Source: Bacteroidetes bacterium GWE2_42_24 (lineage in GTDB: Bacteria > Bacteroidota > Bacteroidia > Bacteroidales > TTA-H9). Taken from it: 64,000 nucleotides of DNA. Below the pieces are notes generated by a model that saw only the letters and a program-made list of their open reading frames with translations, was not told the origin of the DNA and did no database searches. The DNA lies in the NCBI GenBank assembly GCA_001768515.1, contig MEOA01000003.1, positions 124,001-188,000 on the forward strand, given 5' to 3'. The first letter of the stretch is position 1; every line of letters starts with the position of its first letter. Made by a program: the position numbers and the translations under genes. Positions 34,172 to 45,602 of this stretch are shown in pieces.

Positions 34172-35614
34172 ATGAAACGCTATCTGACCTATTTCTTTAC
34201 AGCATTCGCCGGTGCTATACTGGCACTGGGTCTTTATCGTGCTTTCGAACCTTCAAAAGGTTCTGTTGTACAACCGGTTGCTATCCCTGTACAACAAACT
34301 TCTTATTCGGCAGCAATGCCATTGGCTGCACCCGATTTTGTTGATGCTGCCAATCAATCGGTCCACGCCGTTGTGCACATCATGGCCGAATGGGAACAGA
34401 AGAATTCTTATTATGATGACTTCTTCAGCTTGTTCGACGGTTATCGTTCGATGCCTCAGCGCCGCGCTCCCATCTCGGGAACGGGGTCGGGTGTCATCAT
34501 CAGCCCTGATGGTTATATTGTTACTAATAACCATGTCGTACAAGATGCCTCAAAACTTGAGGTGACTCTGAATGATAAACGTACTTTTCCTGCCAAAGTC
34601 GTCGGTACTGATCCGTCTACAGACCTTGCCCTGATCAAAATAGAATCGAACGATCTCCCTTCACTTACTTTCGGTAATTCCGATGATGTGAAGGTAGGCG
34701 AGTGGGTGTTGGCTGTTGGCAACCCCTTCAATCTTACTTCAACAGTTACCGCCGGTATCGTAAGTGCTAAGGCACGAAATATTAACATTCTGAATAATAA
34801 CGATGGCTCTTCAATAGAGTCGTTTATACAAACCGATGCAGCCGTGAACCGCGGAAACAGCGGTGGTGCCCTCGTTAATACGCGCGGTGAACTGATTGGT
34901 ATCAATGCTGCCATCGCCAGCGGAACAGGTTATTATGCCGGATATTCTTTTGCCATTCCTGCCAATATTGCACGTAAGGTAGCTCACGACCTGATGCAGT
35001 TTGGAGAGGTTCAGCGTGCCTACATTGGTATTCAGATACGTGAAGTGGATGCTTCGCTTGCTGATGAAAAAGGGCTGGATCAGCCAAGGGGTGTTTATGT
35101 GGCCGGTGTTATCGAAAACAGTTCAGCTTCTAAGGCCGGACTGAAAGTGGGCGATGTGATCGTAGGCATCCAGGGTAATTCAATCAATAGCTATTCTGAA
35201 TTACAGGAATCGGTTGCTCAGTACAGCCCTGGTGATGAAATTACTATTCAGGTTCTTCGCACGAAAGATCCTGTTGACCTTAAAGTGGTGCTTACCAACG
35301 AATCAGGTACAACCGCCCGCGTTAAACGCGAGGAATCGGAGTCTTTGAGCGATCTTGGTGTTTCACTACGACCTGTTGATCCGGAAACCGCACATAAGCT
35401 TGGTATTAATCAAGGGGCTGAAATTTATGAACTTCGTAGTGGAAAATTGTCTGGCATCGGAATTCGGAAGGGTTTTATCATTACCCGAATCGACAGAAAA
35501 CCGGTGAGGAGTGCCGATGATATCCGTAAACTGCTGAAGCCAGCCCAGGGAGGAGTCCTCATCGAAGGGGTTTATCCCAATGGTGTGCGTGCATACTATG
35601 GGCTGGGATTCTGA
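34172..35614 (+). CDS. DegP/HtrA-type periplasmic serine protease (Do family)
   Basis: A 480-residue envelope quality-control protease/chaperone. An N-terminal signal or anchor helix (about 5-26) leads to a trypsin-like domain: His in TNNHVV (about 118), Asp in STDLALI (about 150) and Ser in NRGNSGGAL (about 229). Two PDZ domains follow (about 290-370 and 390-475), which bind exposed C-termini and gate the oligomer. A clear AAAGGAG ribosome-binding site supports the start. It is monocistronic and divergent from dapF. Confidence 0.95.
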   Translation: MKRYLTYFFTAFAGAILALGLYRAFEPSKGSVVQPVAIPVQQTSYSAAMPLAAPDFVDAANQSVHAVVHIMAEWEQKNSYYDDFFSLFDGYRSMPQRRAPISGTGSGVIISPDGYIVTNNHVVQDASKLEVTLNDKRTFPAKVVGTDPSTDLALIKIESNDLPSLTFGNSDDVKVGEWVLAVGNPFNLTSTVTAGIVSAKARNINILNNNDGSSIESFIQTDAAVNRGNSGGALVNTRGELIGINAAIASGTGYYAGYSFAIPANIARKVAHDLMQFGEVQRAYIGIQIREVDASLADEKGLDQPRGVYVAGVIENSSASKAGLKVGDVIVGIQGNSINSYSELQESVAQYSPGDEITIQVLRTKDPVDLKVVLTNESGTTARVKREESESLSDLGVSLRPVDPETAHKLGINQGAEIYELRSGKLSGIGIRKGFIITRIDRKPVRSADDIRKLLKPAQGGVLIEGVYPNGVRAYYGLGF

Positions 35615-35884
35615 TTAATTTATCAAAGGGGGTGCTCCGGTTAATACCTTCACTAGCATCCCAATTAATAAGCATGGGAAAGTATTATCGGATTATTTAT
35701 GTTGAATATCAATAATTAAAAGTCTATATGGCCCCCTTTCATAATCTTTTTTTAAATTTTGCGTTGAATATTTGGAAAAAGGTTTAAGCCTGCTTAAATT
35801 TACGAACCCTATATTCTGCGGAGTGAACATTTCTCCCTTCCAATCCTTTTATAATAGCAGCGTTAAAATTAACCCAACATACAG

Positions 35885-36751
35885 ATGCGACAACTCAAGA
35901 TAACCAAATCCATTACCAACCGCGAAACAGCCTCGCTCGACAAATATCTCGCAGATATAGGCCGGGAGGAGTTGATTACAGCCGATGAGGAGGTGAAACT
36001 TGCTCAACGGATCAGGGAAGGCGATGCCGCAGCACTTGATAAACTTACCCGGGCTAACCTTAGGTTTGTTGTTTCTGTCGCAAAGCAGTACCAGAATCAG
36101 GGGCTTAGTTTGCCTGACCTCATCAATGAAGGAAATCTGGGTCTGATCAAAGCAGCCAAGAAATTTGATGAGACCAGAGGATTCAAATTTATTTCCTATG
36201 CTGTATGGTGGATTCGGCAGTCGATTCTTCAGGCTCTGGCCGAACAATCCCGCATTGTCAGGCTACCGCTTAATCAGGTTGGATCACTTAATAAAATAAA
36301 AAAAGTTTCATCACGTCTGGAACAGGAATTCCAACGGAATCCGAGCAGCGAGGAGATTGCTGATCATCTTGATGTGGCTCAATCGAAGATTGATGCTGTT
36401 ATGAAGATATCTACTCACTATGTGTCAATGGATGCTCCGTTGATTGAGGATGAAGACACCCGGTTCGGCGATGTGTACATGCCTGAAGATTTCGTAGCCG
36501 CAGATGATAAGTTGATCAAAGACTCGCTGAATAATGAGATTCAACGCACCCTGGGTACCCTCTCCGAAAAAGAACGCGATGTCATTAACCTTTACTATGG
36601 TATCGGAATGAGTCATGCACTTACCCTCGACGAAATAGCGACCCATTTTGACCTCACGCGTGAACGAGTCCGTCAAATCAAGGAAAAAGCAATACGTCGT
36701 CTGAAACATACTTCCAGAAGCCGACTCCTGAAGGCTTATCTCGGAGAGTAA
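35885..36751 (+). CDS. rpoD: primary RNA polymerase sigma factor (short Bacteroidota RpoD/SigA)
   Basis: A 288-residue sigma-70 factor. Region 1.1 is absent; region 1.2 ([10 protein letters not shown]...[10 protein letters not shown]) starts near residue 19, region 2 with the -10 recognition helix [14 protein letters not shown] spans about 105-118, region 3 about 140-200, and region 4 with the [19 protein letters not shown] helix-turn-helix about 257-275. This short form is the housekeeping sigma factor of Bacteroidota, the one that reads the TAnnTTTG boxes seen throughout this window. Its own -7 box is not obvious in the 270-bp upstream gap. Confidence 0.95.
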   Translation: MRQLKITKSITNRETASLDKYLADIGREELITADEEVKLAQRIREGDAAALDKLTRANLRFVVSVAKQYQNQGLSLPDLINEGNLGLIKAAKKFDETRGFKFISYAVWWIRQSILQALAEQSRIVRLPLNQVGSLNKIKKVSSRLEQEFQRNPSSEEIADHLDVAQSKIDAVMKISTHYVSMDAPLIEDEDTRFGDVYMPEDFVAADDKLIKDSLNNEIQRTLGTLSEKERDVINLYYGIGMSHALTLDEIATHFDLTRERVRQIKEKAIRRLKHTSRSRLLKAYLGE

Positions 36752-36779
36752 TTGGAATATTTATCCATAAAACATTAAT

Positions 36780-36808
36780 AGCCCGCATTTTTTGTGGGCT
36801 TTTTTTTA
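36780..36808 (+). terminator. rpoD terminator
   Basis: An 8-bp stem with one G-U pair (AGCCCGCA / TGTGGGCT) followed by a run of eight Ts, beginning 29 bp after the rpoD stop. Confidence 0.88.
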
Positions 36809-36848
36809 AACATGAACGGTAGCCTCTGTTTGATAATCATTGAATGCC

Positions 36849-36856
36849 TACCTTTG
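36849..36856 (+). promoter_or_regulatory. -7 promoter box for the NUDIX gene
   Basis: TACCTTTG, exact TAnnTTTG, 40 bp before the NUDIX ATG. A TTTG lies 16 bases upstream, slightly closer than the usual -33 spacing. Confidence 0.5.
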
Positions 36857-36896
36857 CATTTTAGTCTTTAGTTACATTCAATTCAGTTTATACAGC

Positions 36897-37439
36897 ATGC
36901 TTACCGACCAACATTTTCCAGTGAACCGGTTTGCTTTTTGTCCAGCCTGTGGTGCAGAGTCTTTCGTACAATATGATCAGAAGGCGCTCCTTTGCCGACA
37001 CTGCAATCTTCTGCTTTATTTCAACAGCTCAGCTGCTGTTGCTGCCATTATAACCAATGCTGAGGGAGAGGTGCTGTTTACTATTCGCAGAAGAAATCCC
37101 GCCGTCGGATTGCTCGACCTTCCAGGTGGATTTGTTGACCCGGGAGAAACGGCTGAGGAGGCACTGGTTCGTGAAATACAAGAAGAGTTAGGCCTTGAGG
37201 TCATCGGTTGCAACTATCTCAGAAGTTTCGCCAATACATATCATTATCGCGAAGTCCTTTATCATACCACTGACCTCGTTTTTTGCTGTACAGTGAAGTC
37301 ATTCGAAGGAATTAAGGCTGACGATGATGTGAGTGGGTATGTCTTTCGCGATCCTAAGGGCATTGATCCCCATGAGATTGGACTTGCCTCCATTCAAGCT
37401 GCTATCAGAAGTTACATCGACTTGATTAAAACCATGTAG
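36897..37439 (+). CDS. NUDIX hydrolase with N-terminal zinc ribbon
   Basis: A 180-residue pyrophosphohydrolase. The N-terminal zinc ribbon has CPACG and CRHC pairs (about residues 15-19 and 33-36). The NUDIX box follows the consensus GX5EX7REUXEEXGU within about residues 77-99 (GGFVDPGE...REIQEELG). NudC-type NADH/mRNA-decapping enzymes also have a zinc ribbon, but this protein lacks the longer NudC N-terminal domain, so substrate remains open. I start at the ATG at 36897; the frame runs further upstream to a TTG that overlaps the promoter box, which I reject. Confidence 0.9.
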   Translation: MLTDQHFPVNRFAFCPACGAESFVQYDQKALLCRHCNLLLYFNSSAAVAAIITNAEGEVLFTIRRRNPAVGLLDLPGGFVDPGETAEEALVREIQEELGLEVIGCNYLRSFANTYHYREVLYHTTDLVFCCTVKSFEGIKADDDVSGYVFRDPKGIDPHEIGLASIQAAIRSYIDLIKTM

Positions 37440-38669
37440 TCATGTGTCGGCTTGCAGCTACAAGCCTGATATATAACTATTATTCTCCCCATTTCTTAAG
37501 CAGTTGTTTTGCCGGGCAACAGCATCGTAACATGTATCTTATTATAAGTATATGTCGCAAATAACAGCTTTTGGTTCTCCTGCGATTTTGTGTTTAATCC
37601 AACTTGTTTATTTCTAGTCATCTATCCTATCTATAATAATATCATCCCTTCGGGCTTAAATAAAAACAAATCCCGAAGGAATAAGCAGCCATCATCAGAC
37701 TTCCCCTCCACCCCCTGGTAGCTCCCGGGCTATCGGGACTTTGACTCGCTGGCGCGGGATATTGGTGGTGCGATAGTTACACCATGAACCACGAAGTCAG
37801 GTGTTTCTTCTCTGTGTAACATTGGTTTTGGCTCCCCCGGGCATCGGAGTCAGATTCTTCTGATTGTATATATTATTGAATCTGAAGTTACTATGATCTT
37901 TTTTAATGATATGCAAACATGGGTAAATACACGTTAAGAACCTTTATGCCTTAGAGCACGAACGCTGGTGATGGTATGGGGTGGCTTTCAATGTTGTTGT
38001 GGTGTTGAATGTCATGTCTGTTGTTAAATCGTTAGCGATATCACCGATGACCGGCAGGGGTTCTGCACCGATCATTCATCAGAAAAATGTGGCTCTAAAA
38101 TGGCACTTACTAAAACCGTGCCAAAAATTTTATATAGTTATGGTTTCTTCATATAAAATATACTCCATAATTACTACAGGAATAGGCGATATATAAGAAA
38201 AACATAACTTTGTCCTAACTTTGGTATGACTTTGATGCGACTATGGAGTAAAACTGAATTATAAGTAACATGTAATCAATTGTTTGAAAAATTGACTTAT
38301 ATGATTATGTTCACACAAAAAAAATTTAAAAAGTTGAAATTTTTTTAAAAGAGGGCATAATCAGGTGTGAAAAACATGCCTGTAAAATGGAAAATGATTC
38401 AAAATTTGGAAGGGATATGAGAGCAAATTTGCTACTGAAGTCCGGAGAGGAAGATGGCTTTGGGGCAGGTTGGCTAACCGGTAATTTCTACATGAGCATA
38501 TAAGATTTGTTTTTCTTTGGCACGCCCTGTCAGGAAGTTAATTCGCCGTAAAAACAGTCATTGCTGCTTCGTGTTTCAGCAAGATTTTCTGTATTTCACG
38601 AATTATCGGGGGACATAAAAATGCCGGAACCAATGATTGATTCCGGCATGGCTAAGATGATAGCCCTGA
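37440..38669. other. 1.2-kb gene-free region upstream of the yidC terminator
   Basis: I see no supportable gene here. It contains an 8-bp hairpin (CCTTCGGG 37647-37654 and CCCGAAGG 37672-37679), and two similar GC-rich blocks, about 37723-37742 (CTCCCGGGCTATCGGGACT) and about 37831-37852 (GCTCCCCCGGGCATCGGAGTC), inside otherwise AT-rich DNA. A 71-codon frame at 37981-38196 has no domain or promoter. A small RNA gene cannot be excluded. The right end holds the yidC terminator. Confidence 0.5.
38617..38650 (-). terminator. yidC terminator
   Basis: A perfect 9-bp stem (ATGCCGGAA / TTCCGGCAT) with an 11-nt loop and a T-run on the minus strand, 20 bp after the yidC stop. Confidence 0.88.
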
Positions 38670-40607
38670 TTATTTTTTAACGCCTTGTTGTTTGGCCATT
38701 TCTTCAAGACGGCGTTGGAATCCAGACTTCTTAACAGGTTTCTTTTTGTTTTCCTGTAATTTAAGCAATAATTTTTTCTCGTTGATGGTTCGGCGGATTA
38801 CCCACATTTGGGCGAATGTAAACAGGTTGGCCAGCAAATAGTAGTAGCTGAGGCCCGATGCATAGTTGTTGAATATCCCCAGGAACATCACAGGCATGAT
38901 GTACATCATGGTTTTCATACCTGGCATTTGACTACCGGTCGACATCATGTCGTTGTTCATTTTGGTGTAGATGATAGTACTGACAGTCATCAACAGAGTA
39001 AACAGACTTACATGGTCTCCGTAGAAAGGAATATCGAACGGGAGATTGAAAATTGAATCATAGCTTGACAGGTCGTGCGCCCAGAGAAACGATTGCTGAC
39101 GTAATTCGATAGAACTGGGGAAGAATCTGAACAAAGCAATAAGGATCGGGAATTGCAGTAACATTGGTATGCAACCTGCCATCGGGTTCACCCCTGCCTT
39201 GCGGTAGAGGTCCATGGTGGCCTGTTGCTTCTTCATTGAATCTTCTGATTTCGTGAATTTCTTCGTAATCTCCTCGATCTCGGGTTTTAATACCTTCATC
39301 TTGGCGGTGGCCCTATACGACCAGTAGGCGATTGGGAAAAGGAAAGTCTTTAATAATACGGTGAGAATGAGGATGATGATGCCATAGGTGAGTCCCCAGC
39401 TTTCGAGCCAGTCGAATACAGGAATCACGGCATAAACATTGATAATCCACATGGGAGCAAAACCCCAGCCCAATGTTATTTGTCTTTCGAGCTGTATGTG
39501 GTAGTTGCGAAGTGTACGGTACTTGTTAGGACCATAATAGAGTCTCATATTGTGCACCGTATTTCCGGAGGACTGATAGGTAAGGGGAATCACAGCCGAC
39601 ATGCTTTTCAGGTATCTGTCGGGCTTTTTATCAGTCTTTGTGTAGGTTTGGATTTCTGCCCCTTCAAATTCTTTATCGGCCAACAATACTGATGTAAAGA
39701 AGAGCGCCTTGTATGAAATCCATTTGACTGAAGTTCCCAGGCTCTCCTTATCATCTTTGGTTTCGCTCAGGTAGCTTACGTCTTTTTCGCTGGCAAAGCG
39801 GTAATAGACAGTGGATTCACGTTGTTCATTTTCGAGGCTTTGCTCCTGGGTACGGAGATCGGACTTCCAGTTAAGGTTAACAAAAGTGGTGTTTTTGTCA
39901 ATCACATTACCCATTCCTACAAAGGCAGCGTCAAAGCCAATCATATACTTATTGCCTTTCAGGGTGTACTTGAATTCGATATAGCTGCCGGGATTGAGTG
40001 AGGTATCAGATGCATCTGCATAGAGGCGCATTCCGAAAACGAGGCTGTCGCTTCCGGTCACCGACAGGTTTGTTTTTCCCTTGTTTGCCTGATTGTACCA
40101 GAAAGGTTTGAAGTAAAACTGGTTTGTGTTGATAAGTTTACTTTGTGAAAAGAATTCAAGCCCCATTGCCGAGGTGGCACTGTCGAACAGGATTACGGGT
40201 AATGTGTCGTAGGTTTGATAATCTTTGAGTTCTACACGCCAGGGGCGCCCACCAAGCTGATTGAGATCAATCCTGACCAGGTCGTTTTCGATGGTATAGG
40301 TTTTTTTTTCGCCAACAGCCGATTGCGAGAAGTTTCCGAAGCGTGCTTTAAGCTCCCGGCGGATGGTATCGTTCACGTTGGAATCAGTCAGAGATGTTAT
40401 CTCGGCAAGTGCCTGTTCAACGGGTTTAACGGGTTTGGAGGCAGCAATCCGGGTGAGTGAGTCGTGTGTTTTGACCTGAGTCATCATGATGCTGTCCTGC
40501 ATCTGACGCTGCTTTTCAGCTTCTTCTTTTGAAGGAGTCATCCAGACACCCCAGCCGATGAAGATGCCGAAGATGAGTAGAAGTCCGAAAATGGTATTCC
40601 TATCCAT
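38670..40607 (-). CDS. yidC: membrane protein insertase YidC
   Basis: A 645-residue inner-membrane insertase that places proteins in the membrane alone or with Sec. The first helix (about 4-23) anchors the large periplasmic beta domain (about 60-350). The conserved five-helix core follows, with WLESWGLTYGIIILILTVLLK, the positively charged cytoplasmic hairpin ATAKMKVLKPEIEEI (about 430-445) and the groove region QFPILIALFRFFPSS. The tail is strongly basic, as is usual for ribosome contact. It lies downstream of pyrG but is separated by a terminator and its own -7 box. Slightly longer than the usual 600-630. Confidence 0.97.
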   Translation of the reverse strand: MDRNTIFGLLLIFGIFIGWGVWMTPSKEEAEKQRQMQDSIMMTQVKTHDSLTRIAASKPVKPVEQALAEITSLTDSNVNDTIRRELKARFGNFSQSAVGEKKTYTIENDLVRIDLNQLGGRPWRVELKDYQTYDTLPVILFDSATSAMGLEFFSQSKLINTNQFYFKPFWYNQANKGKTNLSVTGSDSLVFGMRLYADASDTSLNPGSYIEFKYTLKGNKYMIGFDAAFVGMGNVIDKNTTFVNLNWKSDLRTQEQSLENEQRESTVYYRFASEKDVSYLSETKDDKESLGTSVKWISYKALFFTSVLLADKEFEGAEIQTYTKTDKKPDRYLKSMSAVIPLTYQSSGNTVHNMRLYYGPNKYRTLRNYHIQLERQITLGWGFAPMWIINVYAVIPVFDWLESWGLTYGIIILILTVLLKTFLFPIAYWSYRATAKMKVLKPEIEEITKKFTKSEDSMKKQQATMDLYRKAGVNPMAGCIPMLLQFPILIALFRFFPSSIELRQQSFLWAHDLSSYDSIFNLPFDIPFYGDHVSLFTLLMTVSTIIYTKMNNDMMSTGSQMPGMKTMMYIMPVMFLGIFNNYASGLSYYYLLANLFTFAQMWVIRRTINEKKLLLKLQENKKKPVKKSGFQRRLEEMAKQQGVKK

Positions 40608-40633
40608 TTGATTTAATGTGGGTTGTTATAGGT

Positions 40634-40662
40634 AAAAAAACTGCCCTGCTTTAACAGGGCAG
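40634..40662 (-). terminator. pyrG terminator
   Basis: A perfect 8-bp stem (CTGCCCTG / CAGGGCAG) with a 6-nt loop, followed on the minus strand by seven Ts, 27 bp after the pyrG stop. It abuts the yidC -7 box. Confidence 0.9.
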
Positions 40663-40670
40663 CAAATATA
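40663..40670 (-). promoter_or_regulatory. -7 promoter box for yidC, abutting the pyrG terminator
   Basis: TATATTTG on the minus strand, exact TAnnTTTG, directly adjacent to the hairpin. The transcription start would fall inside the hairpin's first arm, so yidC transcripts would not carry the complete stem. Confidence 0.5.
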
Positions 40671-40689
40671 CGTATTTTTAGAGAAAGGC

Positions 40690-42360
<1,671 letters not shown>

Positions 42361-42483
42361 TTACTAAAGTTTAACGTGTCCCGCGTAATTATTGTGTAAA
42401 AAAGTGTGTTTTTCTGAATCAGATGCTTCCCGGGGCGGTCACTATAGTTTTCGTTTTCCGGGCTTTACAGCAGGAAAGTTAGT

Positions 42484-43245
42484 TTATTTTTTCTTTCCTG
42501 ATTGTTGGCAATGGGTGATGTAGGATTTTTCAGAGGCAGTGTTTCCCATTTCCATCGAGCGCTGCCAGTCATCACAGGCCCCTTCTTTGTCACCCGCAAG
42601 GAATTTAACATTACCCCGGTTGTTATAGGCAGGGGCGTAATCAGGTTGGAGTCGGATAGCTTCATTGAAATCGGTGAGAGCTTCTTTGTATCTCTCCATG
42701 AAGGCCAATACTTGACCACGATTGTAATAGGCCAGCATATTTTTTGGCTCTTTTTTAATCACATTGCCAAAAGCAGCCCAAGCCTCGGGCAGTTGTTTCA
42801 GTTTAAGATGGCAGATACCTTTTAGCATTCGGGCATAATTGTTCTCAGGAGTGATGGACAAAACTTTATCCATGTTGACCAATGCGTTAGTGTAATTTTC
42901 GGTCTCTGTCTGGGCAAACCCTCTCATCATATAAGCAATTGCACGATCGGGGCGAAGGGCAATGTACTTGTCAAGAAATTCGATAGCAGTTTTGTAGCTT
43001 TTCTGATTGATCATCTGGGAAGCAGGTATGATAAGCTGTTGAGCTTCTGGTGTGTCATCTTCAAAGCGAACCTGCTTCTCGGTCATGCCCATCTTTTCGA
43101 GGCGTGTAGGTTCTTTAAGAGCCTCAATAGGTTTATAGGTGTTCTTTTTCGTGGGTTCCGGAGTGTTCTCATTTTGCCGGTTTCCGCAGGAAACCAGAAC
43201 AGTAATCGCAAAGATCAAGCCTAATATTGAGATATGTCGTTTCAT
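42484..43245 (-). CDS. TPR lipoprotein
   Basis: A 253-residue lipoprotein. The ATG at 43245 gives a clean lipoprotein signal with lipobox LVSC (Cys20); a longer frame to 43326 would hide it. The mature part has a charged linker and then about four to five TPR units between residues 65 and 230, e.g. AIAYMMRGFAQTETENYTNA and AYNNRGNVKFLAGDKEGACD. It lies 34 bp after another TPR gene, probably same operon. TPR arrays mediate protein contacts; partners unknown. Confidence 0.82.
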   Translation of the reverse strand: MKRHISILGLIFAITVLVSCGNRQNENTPEPTKKNTYKPIEALKEPTRLEKMGMTEKQVRFEDDTPEAQQLIIPASQMINQKSYKTAIEFLDKYIALRPDRAIAYMMRGFAQTETENYTNALVNMDKVLSITPENNYARMLKGICHLKLKQLPEAWAAFGNVIKKEPKNMLAYYNRGQVLAFMERYKEALTDFNEAIRLQPDYAPAYNNRGNVKFLAGDKEGACDDWQRSMEMGNTASEKSYITHCQQSGKKK

Positions 43246-43279
43246 AATGTGTGGAATAGATGTAGTTATGTAATTATTC

Positions 43280-44200
43280 CTATTGACAAAAATTTTCGAT
43301 GAATTCTGATGCACGCGGATGTCCAAGTGCTTTTGCTTTTTTCAGGTTTATGCAAGCCTCCGATGTATGTCCATCGTTGAGTTGGCTTAAGGCCAATCCT
43401 AACCATGCTTCAGCATTTTGTGGCTGAACCCGTGTGGCTGTCTCGTAATCTTTCACAGCCTCGTTGTATTCGCGAAGGTTAAATGAAGCTAATCCACGGT
43501 TCATTAATGCGTCGGAGTTGCCGGGGTCAAGTTTCAATACCGTTGAGAAGTCTTCACGGGCACTTCGGAAAAGAAGCATTGAGGCTTTTACAGTACCGCG
43601 GGTTATGATTATATCAGGGTCGTTTGGCCTGAGTTCCATTGCTTGTGTCAGGTCGCGCAGTGCTTCCAAGTATCTTTGAAGGGCAGCCAGAACAAGCCCT
43701 CTCTGATAGAGCCCCTGAACATATTCAGGTTTGCTGCCCAGTAGTTTGTTGAAATGGACTAAGGCTTCTAAAGGTTTGCCCGACTCGGTAAAGATGAGTC
43801 CCAGATCGAAGTGAGCATCAATGAAGGTGCTATCACGGTCCAGTGCCTGATTCAGGTATCTGATGGCTTCATCCGGCTGGTTCAACTGGTAATAGGTGAT
43901 CCCAATCTGATAGTGGACTTCAGCCCGTGATGGTCTGTATCGTAATGTTCTGGTGAAGTCGTCGAGCGCCTTGTTGTATTCTTTGAGTTGTAAAAAGAGA
44001 AGTCCCCGGTTAAAGTATCCCTCAGGCAACTTTGGATCCATTATAATTGCCTGATTGAAATGTTCAAGTGCTTTATCAGTATCGCCCAGACGGGCAGCCA
44101 AAATCCCTGATTTAACGTGTTCCTCAGGATATCGCTGTCCCCGAACAAGGAAAGTTGCCAACAGTAGCAAGCATAAGATGATAGAACGAATCAATGCCAT
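43280..44200 (-). CDS. exported TPR protein
   Basis: A 306-residue protein with a signal peptide (about 1-22, ending VRGQ) and an almost continuous array of about eight TPR units from residue 27 to 300, with repeating A-x-x-x-F-N/D-x-A patterns. Near the C-terminus CINLKKAKALGHP ends the array. Start codon overlaps the lpxB stop (TAATG), so it is translationally coupled to lpxB. No enzymatic domain; a periplasmic scaffold is inferred. Confidence 0.82.
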   Translation of the reverse strand: MALIRSIILCLLLLATFLVRGQRYPEEHVKSGILAARLGDTDKALEHFNQAIIMDPKLPEGYFNRGLLFLQLKEYNKALDDFTRTLRYRPSRAEVHYQIGITYYQLNQPDEAIRYLNQALDRDSTFIDAHFDLGLIFTESGKPLEALVHFNKLLGSKPEYVQGLYQRGLVLAALQRYLEALRDLTQAMELRPNDPDIIITRGTVKASMLLFRSAREDFSTVLKLDPGNSDALMNRGLASFNLREYNEAVKDYETATRVQPQNAEAWLGLALSQLNDGHTSEACINLKKAKALGHPRASEFIENFCQ

Positions 44201-45318
44201 TATTTGACGGTTAAACGGTTAAACATCAATTGGGCTGTCTTTTTCATGACCCCCGATTCGCCTAACTTTGCTCTTAGCTCCTTGTAATCAGATTCGATAC
44301 GTTCCCTGTTGGCTTCGTCGTTTAACAGCAGGTTAAGTTCGCTGCGCAGGTTCAATTCATTGAAATCACCCTGAATAAGTTCTTTGATAACCGGGCGATT
44401 CAGGATGAGGTTGGCAAGTCCGATGTATTTCACTTTAATGAGTAATCTGGCGATGTAATAAGATATCCATCCTCCTTTATAACAAATGACTTCAGGTATT
44501 CCAAAGAGAGCGGTTTCTAGCGAAGCTGTTCCGGAAGTAACGATGGCTGCTCTGCTATATGACAAAAGACTGTATGTCTGATTTCTGATGATGGGCACAG
44601 ATGCTTTTCCGGCCTGTTCATTCAGAAATGAATCCGCAAGGCCGGGAGCAGCAGCAATAACAAACTGGTAATCCGGAAAATGTTGACGCATTCGCAGCAT
44701 CAATGGCAGCACTTTTTTTATTTCTTGTTTACGGCTACCAGGGAGGATGGCAACAATGGGACGACTATCAAGATTGTTGGTGGTGCGAAAGTCCGTTTCT
44801 GCAGAGGGTTGGTAGACAGCTATTGACTCGGGGAGAGGGTGGCCGGGAAAATCGACTTCAACACCAAAGCGGGCATAAAATTCCTTTTCAAAGGGTAAGA
44901 TGACATACATCCTGTCAACATTTTGTTTGATCTGCTGCACGCGTCCTTGTTTCCATGCCCATATCTGTGGCGAGATGTAATAGAATACCCTGATGTTATT
45001 ATTGCGGGCAAATTTGGAAATACGCAGGTTAAAACCCGGGTAATCAACCAATATTAATACGTCGGGCCGAAAATTGCTTAATTCTTCTTTGGCCAGCCGG
45101 ATATTGCGAAAGATAGTAGGAAGGTGAACGATCACTTCACTAAAACCCATAAATGCCAGATCACGGTAATGTTTTACAAGATCCATACCCGCTTCCTTCA
45201 TGAGGTCGCCTCCCCATCCGCGGAATGTAGCCTCAGGGTCGAGCTTTTTCAACTCAACTATCAGACGGGCAGCATGCAGATCGCCCGAAGCTTCGCCAGC
45301 GATCAGATAGTAGCGCAT
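44200..45318 (-). CDS. lpxB: lipid-A-disaccharide synthase
   Basis: A 372-residue GT-B glycosyltransferase (family GT19) joining UDP-diacylglucosamine and lipid X in lipid A synthesis at the inner membrane. The N-terminal AGEASGDLHAARLI (residues 7-20), the segment YYISPQIWAWKQGR (about 117-130), LPGSRKQEI (about 194-202) and SGTASLETALFG (about 265-276) are family landmarks. It is in a cluster with kdsC further upstream, another lipopolysaccharide gene. Confidence 0.96.
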   Translation of the reverse strand: MRYYLIAGEASGDLHAARLIVELKKLDPEATFRGWGGDLMKEAGMDLVKHYRDLAFMGFSEVIVHLPTIFRNIRLAKEELSNFRPDVLILVDYPGFNLRISKFARNNNIRVFYYISPQIWAWKQGRVQQIKQNVDRMYVILPFEKEFYARFGVEVDFPGHPLPESIAVYQPSAETDFRTTNNLDSRPIVAILPGSRKQEIKKVLPLMLRMRQHFPDYQFVIAAAPGLADSFLNEQAGKASVPIIRNQTYSLLSYSRAAIVTSGTASLETALFGIPEVICYKGGWISYYIARLLIKVKYIGLANLILNRPVIKELIQGDFNELNLRSELNLLLNDEANRERIESDYKELRAKLGESGVMKKTAQLMFNRLTVK

Positions 45319-45323
45319 AAGGG

Positions 45324-45602
45324 TTAGTTCATCAGGTTAGGTACAAGGAACAGAGCGATAACGGCAAAACAGGTAACAGCCACCAACATCCGACCCGTTT
45401 TGCCGGCATTCAGTTTTACAAGGTAATACCTTATTAATGCAATGTTGGGCAGCATAGAAAGCAGCCCGAGTCGTTGAAGGTCAAGATAAGGTTCTCCTGA
45501 AGGCAATATGAAAAGGCTATTTAGACCCCAGACCGCGGCAAAGGTAATTGCAGGTAATACGATGCCTAACACCAGACCAAACAGGTAATTGTCGCGTTTC
45601 AT
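45324..45602 (-). CDS. small membrane protein, unknown function
   Basis: A 92-residue protein with three hydrophobic segments (about 8-30, 45-60 and 68-88) and short polar loops. It is not recognisable as any named family. It overlaps surE by four bases (ATGA) and precedes lpxB by five, so it is a real, translated member of the surE-lpxB operon. Similar small membrane proteins are found at this place in other Bacteroidota, in my recollection. Confidence 0.75.
   Translation of the reverse strand: MKRDNYLFGLVLGIVLPAITFAAVWGLNSLFILPSGEPYLDLQRLGLLSMLPNIALIRYYLVKLNAGKTGRMLVAVTCFAVIALFLVPNLMN

Noticed and set aside
37981..38196. 71-codon frame in the yidC upstream gap
   Set aside because: No domain, start signal or conservation argument; AT-rich chance frame.
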